This document shows positions 9,756-16,831 of a stretch of 64,000 nt of DNA, piece after piece. Source of the DNA: Streptococcus zalophi (lineage in GTDB: Bacteria > Bacillota > Bacilli > Lactobacillales > Streptococcaceae); the NCBI RefSeq assembly GCF_016481285.1, contig NZ_JAENBP010000001.1, forward strand, positions 248,001 through 312,000, in the 5' to 3' direction. Within the stretch, counting starts at the first letter, position 1; each line of letters begins with the position of its first letter. Made by a program: the position numbers and the translations under genes. Under the pieces are notes generated by a model. It was not told the origin of the DNA and did no database searches. It saw only the letters and a program-made list of their open reading frames with translations.

Positions 9756-10289
9756 ATGAAAACATCAAAAAATGAATTGGTTTATTTGATTCTTAGTATT
9801 ATTGTTATTGCCTTTGCCGGTTTTATTTATATCGCCTTTGGTAGAACTAATCCAGTTGCTAATCTTGATAACAATCAAACCACTCAGATTGAAACAAGTA
9901 CTGAAACCACAACAACTGAAGATAATCAAGAAGATGAATTAATAGCAATCGCTCAAGAAAAAACAACTGCTTATCAACAAAATCCTACTGACGAAACAAG
10001 AAATGCTGCTCAAATAGCTATTGATATGATAAATGATGACACTAAAAAACAAGAACTACAAACTAGCATCGATGCCATCACCAGTGAACTCACAAATCAA
10101 GCTAATGCTGAGACAGCTCTTGCTAATGCTGAAGCTTATCAAGTTCAAGCTAATGTTGATTTAGCCCAAAATGCTATTAATACTTTAACTGATGCCACTA
10201 AAAAAGCTGAATTACAAGCACGATTAGATGTCGTGATTGCAAATATCAATGCTTATAATCAATCTTTAGTGACACCAACAGTGGAATAA
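9756..10289 (+). CDS. Membrane-anchored protein with two helical repeats, function unknown
   Basis: 177 residues. Seen: a short basic N-terminus, one strong membrane helix at about residues 8-28, a Thr/Glu/Gln-rich linker at about 31-60, then two tandem repeats of roughly 48 residues (about 63-112 and 117-164). Each repeat ends in a closely similar block, DDTKKQELQTSIDAI and DATKKAELQARLDVV. No LPXTG motif and no clear signal-peptidase site are evident, so it is probably an anchored protein with the repeats outside the membrane. Similar alpha-helical repeats occur in Gram-positive surface proteins. It has its own promoter and terminator. I do not recognise a named family. Confidence 0.75.
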   Translation: MKTSKNELVYLILSIIVIAFAGFIYIAFGRTNPVANLDNNQTTQIETSTETTTTEDNQEDELIAIAQEKTTAYQQNPTDETRNAAQIAIDMINDDTKKQELQTSIDAITSELTNQANAETALANAEAYQVQANVDLAQNAINTLTDATKKAELQARLDVVIANINAYNQSLVTPTVE

Positions 10290-10291
10290 AC

Positions 10292-10328
10292 AAAAATCAG
10301 GTAGCTCTATATGAACCACCTGATTTTT
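10292..10328. terminator. Bidirectional terminator
   Basis: AAAAATCAGGT / ACCTGATTTTT stem between the convergent repeat-protein gene and degV; U runs on both strands. Confidence 0.85.
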
Positions 10329-10331
10329 ATT

Positions 10332-11177
10332 TTATTCTACTTCATATCCCAGAAGAATACCACCTTCTTCTGCATAAAAACTGCATAATCCAGACGCTGG
10401 TAGAGTTTTAAAATCTGCTTGAGGGAATTTATTTTTAATCTTTTCTTCTAATTGTTGACAAATTTTTAAATTATTAGAGTGGGCAATCATCACACGACCA
10501 CCATTATAACCTGATTTCAACATTTCTTCAAAAGTAGCAACCACTGCTTTTTTTTGTCCTCTAGGCTTGTGAAGTAATTCTAATTTCCCTTCTTCACTGG
10601 CTCTTCCAACCATTCGAATATTTAACAAACCAACAACGGTTCCAATTAATTTATTGAGACGCCCATTTTTCACTAGATTATCTACTTTGGATAAAATAAA
10701 TAATAAACGTGTTTTTGTGAGATAGATTTCTAACTGGGCAATAACCTCTTCAAAAGTTAGACCTTGTTTAATCAGTCTGTTAGCTTCAAGAAGAAATAAA
10801 TCCATTTCACCACCTGCAGATAAAGAATCAAAAACATGAATATTAATATTAGGATTTTCTTCTAATAACATTTTTTTAGCCACTTGTGCACTATTATTAC
10901 TACCTGATAATGCTCCAGTTATTGTAACGACAATAACATTATTAGAGTCCTTATAAGAATTTTTAAAGGCTTCTGGACTTGGACAGGCTGAAAGTGCTGC
11001 TGAATTTTCAGAATACATAGTTGTCATCATTTCTTCAACATCAAGGTCTTTTGAATCGACAAAAACACGATCTCCTATTGTTAAACTTAGTGGAACTAAT
11101 TCAAAACTAGTATCAGGAGCTAAGTTTGGCAAATTCCTAAAATCACTTCCTGAGTCTGTTACAATTTTCCAAGTCAT
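10332..11177 (-). CDS. DegV family (FakB-type) fatty acid-binding protein
   Basis: 281-residue EDD-fold protein. DegV/FakB proteins bind a fatty acid and present it to the kinase FakA, letting exogenous or recycled acids enter phospholipid synthesis. Seen: KIVTDSGSDF at the N-terminus, the ACPSPEAF loop after residue 60, DSLSAGGEM near residue 117, and VKNGRLNKLIG near residue 169. Several paralogs are usual per genome; which acid this one prefers cannot be read. It is divergent from a TetR regulator with overlapping promoters, which may regulate it. Confidence 0.92.
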   Translation of the reverse strand: MTWKIVTDSGSDFRNLPNLAPDTSFELVPLSLTIGDRVFVDSKDLDVEEMMTTMYSENSAALSACPSPEAFKNSYKDSNNVIVVTITGALSGSNNSAQVAKKMLLEENPNINIHVFDSLSAGGEMDLFLLEANRLIKQGLTFEEVIAQLEIYLTKTRLLFILSKVDNLVKNGRLNKLIGTVVGLLNIRMVGRASEEGKLELLHKPRGQKKAVVATFEEMLKSGYNGGRVMIAHSNNLKICQQLEEKIKNKFPQADFKTLPASGLCSFYAEEGGILLGYEVE

Positions 11178-11189
11178 ATCATTTCTCCA

Positions 11190-11217
11190 ATCATAATTGT
11201 GTTTAGTTAGTTGACAA
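11190..11217 (-). promoter_or_regulatory. degV-family gene promoter
   Basis: On minus: TTGTCA (11212-11217), 16-base spacer, TATGAT (11190-11195). The -35 overlaps the -35 of the divergent TetR promoter. Confidence 0.55.
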
Positions 11218-11239
11218 AATACCTATCTTCACATAAAAT
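11211..11239 (+). promoter_or_regulatory. Promoter of the TetR gene at 11307
   Basis: Consensus TTGACA (11211-11216), 17-base spacer, TAAAAT (11234-11239). Confidence 0.75.
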
Positions 11240-11306
11240 TATATCATGAAAGCGGTAATAATAGGACTGTTTTTTTATCAGATGTCACAATTTAAAAGGA
11301 GTTGTT

Positions 11307-11864
11307 ATGGCAAAAAAAGGTGTTTCTCCCATCTCTATTAAAAATTTAGAAATAGCCAATCAAGAATCTAAAAAAATTACTAAAGAATCTATCGAGATAG
11401 CTCTATTATCTCTCCTTGAAAATAAAACTATCCAACAAGTTACTATTTCTGAATTAGTGGCAAAAGCAGGCGTTTCTAGAAATGCTTTTTATCGACATTT
11501 CAACTCAAAAGAAGATATTTTAAAAAATCTTATTACGCGAACTGTTAGAAAGATTTTTCGTGGGGTTAAGCCTTTTAATCTCAAAACACAAACCTATCAA
11601 GCTTGGTTATATCTTTTTACTGAAGCAAAAAAAGAAGCCTACGTATTAAAAATCGCTTTGAAACATCAGTTACACCATTTTTTAACGGATTTAGTTGCCA
11701 GACGTTTTAGAGCTTATCAAAAATATCGTCGCAAAAAAATCTCGACCTATTCAACTTCTTTTTTTAGTACAGCAATCATTTCTGTACTAGCCAACTGGAT
11801 TAATGATGGCATGATTACACCTGCAGAAGAAATGGCTGCTATTGGCCTACCCTTAATGCCGTAA
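11307..11864 (+). CDS. TetR/AcrR family transcriptional regulator
   Basis: 185-residue DNA-binding regulator. Seen: a helix-turn-helix block at about residues 47-66 with VTISELVAKAGVSRNAFYRHF, the classic TetR recognition helix, preceded by a basic N-terminal extension of about 20 residues. The C-terminal ligand domain (from about 75) contains a positively charged stretch RRFRAYQKYRRKK and no assignable ligand. AAAGGAG precedes the ATG. Its -35 overlaps that of the divergent DegV gene, so autoregulation together with control of degV is likely but unproven. Confidence 0.88.
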   Translation: MAKKGVSPISIKNLEIANQESKKITKESIEIALLSLLENKTIQQVTISELVAKAGVSRNAFYRHFNSKEDILKNLITRTVRKIFRGVKPFNLKTQTYQAWLYLFTEAKKEAYVLKIALKHQLHHFLTDLVARRFRAYQKYRRKKISTYSTSFFSTAIISVLANWINDGMITPAEEMAAIGLPLMP

Positions 11865-11879
11865 TCTTTCAAACACCTC

Positions 11880-11914
11880 AACCTTTTTGACTCGTTTAGT
11901 CAAAAAGGTTTTTT
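11880..11914 (+). terminator. Terminator of the TetR gene
   Basis: AACCTTTTTGACT / AGTCAAAAAGGTT stem followed by a T run; usable on both strands. Confidence 0.85.
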
Positions 11915-11941
11915 CAATTAAAAAAGTAAACACAGATATGT

Positions 11942-12757
11942 TTACTTCAAAATATGTTTATCAATCGCTTTAGCTAAACCATTATGATTGTTTGTGTCAG
12001 TTTGATATTTAGCAGCTTTTTTAACCGCCTCACCGGCATTTCCCATAGCAACACTGATACCTGCTATCTCAAGCATTTCAATATCATTATTACCATCACC
12101 TATAGCCATGACTTCTTCTTTAGTAATGTTTAATTCTTTAATGAGTTTGATTAAGGCTGAAGCCTTGGTAGCTCCTTTTGGCAGGGTTTCAAAGATATAA
12201 TTTTGACTTCGAACGGTGCTAAAACGAGATGATAAATCTGATTCATAATTTTTTTGGAAATCATCTAGCACAGCAGGTTCTGCCAAATACATTCCTTGAA
12301 AATTAATTTTTTGACGTTTTAATAGTTGCTCCAAGGTAATTGGCGCTGGCTTAACAAAAACAACATTAGCATCAAACGTCACAACCGGTAAAGGATTTTC
12401 TGCTAAAACAAAATAATGACCATCTTCATCAAAAATGGTTAATTGAATGTCTTTTTCATTTTCAACCAATTGATAAAGAGACGTTATTTCCTCATCTGTC
12501 AGGTTAAAAAAATTTATCAATTGCCACTGACTTGTTTCATAGGTAGATGAACCATTATTGATGATGACAAATTCTTTTTCAGTCAATCCTAATTGCTCGA
12601 AAATTGGTTTTACTCCGGATATTGGTCTACCAGTTGAAATCACTATTTTAATGCCTTTTTGAACAGCTTTATGAATAGCTTCAATGTTTTCTTTTGGTAT
12701 TTTATGGTCATCTGTTAATAAAGTGCCATCTAAATCGATAGCGATTAATTTAATCAT
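11942..12757 (-). CDS. Cof-type HAD-IIB phosphatase
   Basis: 271-residue sugar-phosphate or nucleotide phosphatase of the HAD superfamily, subclass IIB. Seen: the nucleophile motif IDLDGTLLTDD near residues 7-17, STGRP for motif II near 41-45, the conserved Lys region, and the metal motif GDGNNDIEML near residue 217. Substrate specificity cannot be told from sequence. It starts 6 bases after the TRIC-like gene, so the two are co-transcribed. Confidence 0.9.
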   Translation of the reverse strand: MIKLIAIDLDGTLLTDDHKIPKENIEAIHKAVQKGIKIVISTGRPISGVKPIFEQLGLTEKEFVIINNGSSTYETSQWQLINFFNLTDEEITSLYQLVENEKDIQLTIFDEDGHYFVLAENPLPVVTFDANVVFVKPAPITLEQLLKRQKINFQGMYLAEPAVLDDFQKNYESDLSSRFSTVRSQNYIFETLPKGATKASALIKLIKELNITKEEVMAIGDGNNDIEMLEIAGISVAMGNAGEAVKKAAKYQTDTNNHNGLAKAIDKHILK

Positions 12758-12763
12758 CTTTTC

Positions 12764-13384
12764 TTACTCCTTAGTATTATTCCAATTCACTTTTGGTAGA
12801 TGCCAGTTTTTCTTGTACCCAATCATTCTTAAAATAATAATCAATAGCACCAATGCATAGTAGCCTGAGTCATTATTGACAATCTTAAAATGAATCATAA
12901 CGGCTGCTAAAATAGACCAACCAGCATAAATTTCACTTCTTAGCACTCCTGGTTTTCTACCTGCTAAGACATCACGAACAACACCTCCACCAGCCCCTGT
13001 TAAAACAGCTGCAACAATGACAGCGCTAAGTGGTTGCCCTAAATCTTTAGCAAATAAAGCACCCTGAATACTAAAGGCTGCTAAGCCAACGGCATCGGTG
13101 AAAACACCTGCTCTCTTCCAGTGCATTGAAATAAGATTTGGGAAAAAAAGAATGAGAATAATGGCACCTAGGGCGTAGTTAAAAGCAGTTCCTTGACTCC
13201 ATAAAGCGCTCATTGGTAGACCAATCATTAGATTTCTAATCGTTCCACCACCAAACGCTGTTAAAAAACCAAGGATAAAAACGCCTAGAATGTCAAAATC
13301 CTCTTCCATAGCAACGATGGCACCTGAAAAAGCAAATGCCACCGTTCCGATAATATTTAAAATGTCCCAAATTGTATTTTCCAT
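12764..13384 (-). CDS. Trimeric intracellular cation (TRIC) channel family protein (UPF0126)
   Basis: 206-residue membrane protein with two homologous three-helix halves, the YadS/YvgT (UPF0126) group now linked to prokaryotic TRIC cation channels. Seen: the paired glycine motifs GGGTIRNLMIG near residue 46 and GAGGGVVRDVLAG near residue 130, each at the end of a hydrophobic helix, and about seven membrane segments. First gene of a two-gene unit with the Cof phosphatase. Role in ion homeostasis is family inference. Confidence 0.85.
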   Translation of the reverse strand: MENTIWDILNIIGTVAFAFSGAIVAMEEDFDILGVFILGFLTAFGGGTIRNLMIGLPMSALWSQGTAFNYALGAIILILFFPNLISMHWKRAGVFTDAVGLAAFSIQGALFAKDLGQPLSAVIVAAVLTGAGGGVVRDVLAGRKPGVLRSEIYAGWSILAAVMIHFKIVNNDSGYYALVLLIIILRMIGYKKNWHLPKVNWNNTKE

Positions 13385-13471
13385 ACCGTCACCTAATTCA
13401 TTTATCTATACTAGTTTATCATGAATTGAGGAAAACAGGTACCCTTTTCACATTTTTTATTTCATAACTGT

Positions 13472-13681
13472 TTATTTTTTAATTTCTTTACCGATTTCAA
13501 ACTTTGTACCTTTGAGTGCACGTTGTAAAGACCATTTTAAAGGACTTCCCGTAATGGTGACTTCTTTGGCTTCCAAGTCGACATAAACATTTTCTACACT
13601 TTTCAAAGCAGATAATTTTTCAGTCACTGTATTGACACAGCCTTGGCATTTTAAACCTGTCATTTCATATGTTTTTTCCAT
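13472..13681 (-). CDS. copZ: Copper chaperone CopZ
   Basis: 69-residue ferredoxin-like heavy-metal-associated domain that carries Cu(I) to CopA or CopY in the cytosol. Seen: the metal motif LKCQGCVNTV at residues 10-19 (CxxC) and the usual beta-alpha-beta layout ending with GTKFEIGKEI. Last gene of copY-copA-copZ, 27 bases after copA, so it shares the CopY-controlled promoter. No strong terminator is seen behind it. Confidence 0.92.
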   Translation of the reverse strand: MEKTYEMTGLKCQGCVNTVTEKLSALKSVENVYVDLEAKEVTITGSPLKWSLQRALKGTKFEIGKEIKK

Positions 13682-13708
13682 TATTCTTTTCTCCTTATTT
13701 GATAATAA

Positions 13709-15934
13709 TTATAATTTTCTATTTTTTAACCTTAAAGCGTTTAAAACAACTGATACAGAACTAAAGCTCATGGCCAATCCTGCTAACATTGGGTCTAACA
13801 AAAGACCATTTATGCCATAAAGAATCCCCATAGCTATTGGAATCATTAAAACATTATAGATAAATGCCCAAAAAAGATTTTCTTTGATAGTCTTAATTGT
13901 CAACCGACTAACACTTAATAAAGTGATTAAGTCAAGCATATCAGGGCGTACTAAAATGATATCAGCAGACTCAATCGCAATATCAGTTCCAGAACCTAAC
14001 GCAATGCCAATATCTGCCGTAACAAGAGCTGGAGCGTCATTAATACCGTCACCAACCATTGCTACTTTTTTACCCTTTTCTTTTAAAGTCAGCACAACTT
14101 CTTGTTTTTCATTTGGTAAAACTTGACTAAAGATTGTTTTGATATTCAATTCTTTAGCAATAGCTTGTGCTGTTTGATGGTGATCACCAGTAAGCATCAC
14201 AACATCTTTTCCCATTTCCTGCAAGCGTCTAATAGTTTCTTTGCTATCTTTTTTAATCTTATCAGCGACACCAACTAATCCAATAAGCTGCTTATCTTTA
14301 CTAATGAAAATAGGTGTTTGACCAGATAATGTCATCGCTTCAAAATCTAATTTCACTTGCTCTAGAGAAATACCTTCTCTTGCCATTAAGGTGTCATTAC
14401 CGATTAAAAATTCTGAAGAGTCAATCTGCCCCTTAATACCAAATCCGGTTAGAGATTCAAAATGGTCAACTTCTAATAAGGTTAACTGTTGTTCTTCTGC
14501 TTCTTTTACAATAGCTTGTGCTAAAGGATGTTCAGACATGGCTTCAAAAGAAGCTAAGTAACGTAATAAATCTTCTTTTTCTAATCCATAGACAAAAAGA
14601 CTAGCTACTTCTGGTTTTCCTTCTGTAATTGTCCCTGTCTTATCAAAGACAATCGTATCAGCTTGATGAGCGAGCTCTAAAGCATCTCCTCTTTTGAATA
14701 AAATCCCTTTTTCAGCAGCCATTCCTGTTCCGACCATAATTGCTGTTGGGGTGGCAAGACCTAAAGCACAAGGACAAGCAATCACTAGAACACTAACAGC
14801 TACAGTCATTGCAAATTGAAAACTTTCACCTAAAATAAAGAACCAAAAAAGTCCACTAATGATGGCTAAAGCAATAACAATAGGAACAAATATCCCTGAG
14901 ACTTGATCCGCTATTTTAGCAATAGGGGCTTTGGTTTGTTGTGCATCCTCCACCAGTTTAATGATTTGGGAAAGAAAACTATCTTTTGATACTTTTTCAA
15001 CTTGATAAATGAGTCTACCTTTGCCATTCATAGTACCAGCATAAACTTTATGGCCTTCTGCTTTTTCAATCGGTAAACTCTCACCAGTTAGCATGGACTC
15101 ATCTACGGTTGAGTGACCCTTAATAATAATCCCATCAAGTGGAATTCGCTCACCAGGCTTAACAATGACTTGCTGACCAACAGTCACATCATCAACAGCC
15201 AGTTTTATTTCTTTACCATCTTGTAAAATAGTAGCTTCTTTAGCAGATAAAGCCAACAACTTTTTAATCGCTTGAGAGGTTTTACCACGAGAGATTAACT
15301 CAAGATATTTTCCTAAAGTAATCAAGGTTAAAATCACAGCAACAGATTCATAATAAAGATGACTATGGATGTGACCTTGAAAAACAGCGATAGTGCCATA
15401 AATGCTGTATAAAAATGCTGCTGTTGTAGCAAGGGCAACTAATGAATCCATATTAGCTCTTAAAGCAAAGAGAGCTTTAAAACCGTTAGTATAAAAATGA
15501 TAGTTTAATAAAACAACAGGAATAGTTAATAGTAATAAAACAAGTGCAAAAATGGTTGGATTCGTCTCAGGAGATAAAACAGTAGGAATTGGCATACCAA
15601 TCATACTTCCCATCGAGAGATAAAATAAAGGAATAGTGAAGATAATAGAACCAGTCAATCTTTTTTTCATAACCAGTAATTTACGTTCTTCCCTATTTTC
15701 TATAGATTCACTCTTATCTCCACTAAAAAGTTTGGCATCATACCCCGCTCTTTGAACAGCACTAATAATGTCATCTTTAGATAATTCTGTCTCATTATAA
15801 TTAACAGTCATTTTTTCAGTGGTTAAATTGACAACAACATCATCGACAGATTCAATTTTTTTAATACTATTTTCAACATTAGCTACACACGATGCACAAG
15901 TCATGCCATCAATTAAAAAAACATCTTTTGCCAT
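13709..15934 (-). CDS. copA: Copper-translocating P1B-type ATPase CopA
   Basis: 741-residue ATP-driven Cu(I) exporter in the cell membrane. Seen: one N-terminal metal-binding domain with GMTCASC at residues 10-16, membrane helices around 93-145, 160-210, 345-400 and the last 60 residues, the TGES dephosphorylation loop at 283-286, the CPC metal site at 387-389, the phosphorylation motif DKTGT at 431-435, the SEHP motif ending at 470, and GDGINDAPAL. The start codon shares one base with the copY stop (TAATG), giving translational coupling. All key residues are present. Confidence 0.97.
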   Translation of the reverse strand: MAKDVFLIDGMTCASCVANVENSIKKIESVDDVVVNLTTEKMTVNYNETELSKDDIISAVQRAGYDAKLFSGDKSESIENREERKLLVMKKRLTGSIIFTIPLFYLSMGSMIGMPIPTVLSPETNPTIFALVLLLLTIPVVLLNYHFYTNGFKALFALRANMDSLVALATTAAFLYSIYGTIAVFQGHIHSHLYYESVAVILTLITLGKYLELISRGKTSQAIKKLLALSAKEATILQDGKEIKLAVDDVTVGQQVIVKPGERIPLDGIIIKGHSTVDESMLTGESLPIEKAEGHKVYAGTMNGKGRLIYQVEKVSKDSFLSQIIKLVEDAQQTKAPIAKIADQVSGIFVPIVIALAIISGLFWFFILGESFQFAMTVAVSVLVIACPCALGLATPTAIMVGTGMAAEKGILFKRGDALELAHQADTIVFDKTGTITEGKPEVASLFVYGLEKEDLLRYLASFEAMSEHPLAQAIVKEAEEQQLTLLEVDHFESLTGFGIKGQIDSSEFLIGNDTLMAREGISLEQVKLDFEAMTLSGQTPIFISKDKQLIGLVGVADKIKKDSKETIRRLQEMGKDVVMLTGDHHQTAQAIAKELNIKTIFSQVLPNEKQEVVLTLKEKGKKVAMVGDGINDAPALVTADIGIALGSGTDIAIESADIILVRPDMLDLITLLSVSRLTIKTIKENLFWAFIYNVLMIPIAMGILYGINGLLLDPMLAGLAMSFSSVSVVLNALRLKNRKL

Positions 15935-16371
15935 TAGCTTTCCTTTCTATGATTCATACATAAGCATTGACCAGGAACACAATTGCAATAAACTTCATCA
16001 ACCGTATGCTCATTTTTTTCGACCAATTTATCACTAAATATTTGAACATCTGCGCTCGTCATTAAGGTTTCATCAAGCAATTGCAACAACAAGCCAGCAT
16101 GTTTTTTTTGACAAATACGAGCAAATACTTTCTTCAATTCAGAAAATTGTGCCTTATCTTCAGAAATAAGAGAAGAATAAACATAATGTTTACCTTGACG
16201 GTAACTTGAAACAAGTTCTTTTTCCACTAATCTAGCTAGAAGGGTTTTGATTGTTGACGTTGACCAACCTTTTTTGGGTCCTAAGACATTAATGATTTCT
16301 TTACTAGTTGTCTCATGATAAGTCCAAATGATACGCATCACTTCCCATTCGGCATCTGAAATAGATTTCAT
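15934..16371 (-). CDS. copY: Copper-responsive repressor CopY
   Basis: 145-residue BlaI/CopY-family winged-helix repressor. With zinc it holds the cop operator; Cu(I) displaces zinc and releases DNA. Seen: the N-terminal winged helix (MRIIW, then the recognition helix in GWSTSTIKTLLARL near residues 35-48) and the C-terminal metal motif CxCxxxxCxC at about residues 129-138. First gene of copY-copA-copZ. Its operator sits just downstream of its own -10 box, so the operon is autoregulated. Confidence 0.96.
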   Translation of the reverse strand: MKSISDAEWEVMRIIWTYHETTSKEIINVLGPKKGWSTSTIKTLLARLVEKELVSSYRQGKHYVYSSLISEDKAQFSELKKVFARICQKKHAGLLLQLLDETLMTSADVQIFSDKLVEKNEHTVDEVYCNCVPGQCLCMNHRKES

Positions 16372-16390
16372 AATCTTCTCCTTTTATATG

Positions 16391-16434
16391 TCTACATCTG
16401 TAGATATTATATGTGATTTTGTTATTATTGTCAA
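16391..16434 (-). promoter_or_regulatory. cop promoter and CopY operator
   Basis: Consensus promoter TTGACA (16429-16434), 17-base spacer, TATAAT (16406-16411). The cop box TACATCTGTA (16393-16402, consensus TACANNTGTA), flanked to CTACATCTGTAG, lies over the expected transcription start. Only one box is visible, where two are common. Confidence 0.92.
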
Positions 16435-16437
16435 TAA

Positions 16438-16462
16438 AAAAGAACTGTCAAACAGTTCTTTT
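16438..16462 (-). terminator. Terminator of the rimP-rbfA operon
   Basis: AAAAGAACTGT / ACAGTTCTTTT perfect stem with a three-base loop, overlapping the rbfA stop codon; it directly abuts the cop promoter -35. Confidence 0.88.
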
Positions 16463-16814
16463 AGTCTTTTTTATCAAGTTCTCTAAGCATTTGATCGATC
16501 TTGTTACCATACTCAATAGACTCATCTTTGATAAAAACTAAATCAGGAATTTTATACATGGTGAGGTTATGACCTAACTCACGTTTGATAGTTCCTTTAG
16601 CTTTTGTTAATCCTTCATGAGCTTTTTGATTATCTGAGGCTAGATTAGATAAAATAGTATAGTAAACTTTGGCAACCGATAAATCTCCAAGCATTTGAAC
16701 ATCGGTGATGGTAACGCCATTGACACGTGGATCACGAACTTTCTTTTGAAGAATGTCATTAATTTCACGTTTGACTTCCATACCAACGCGATCTATGCGA
16801 AATGATTTTCCCAT
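16461..16814 (-). CDS. rbfA: 30S ribosome-binding factor RbfA
   Basis: 117-residue KH-like protein that assists late 30S maturation and 16S 5'-end processing. Seen: the family N-terminus [18 protein letters not shown] and the [25 protein letters not shown] core at about residues 28-52. Last gene of the rimP-nusA-ylxR-ylxQ-infB-rbfA operon, 17 bases behind infB, closed by a terminator hairpin that overlaps its stop codon. Confidence 0.97.
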   Translation of the reverse strand: MGKSFRIDRVGMEVKREINDILQKKVRDPRVNGVTITDVQMLGDLSVAKVYYTILSNLASDNQKAHEGLTKAKGTIKRELGHNLTMYKIPDLVFIKDESIEYGNKIDQMLRELDKKD

Positions 16815-16831
16815 TTATGACCTCATTTCTA

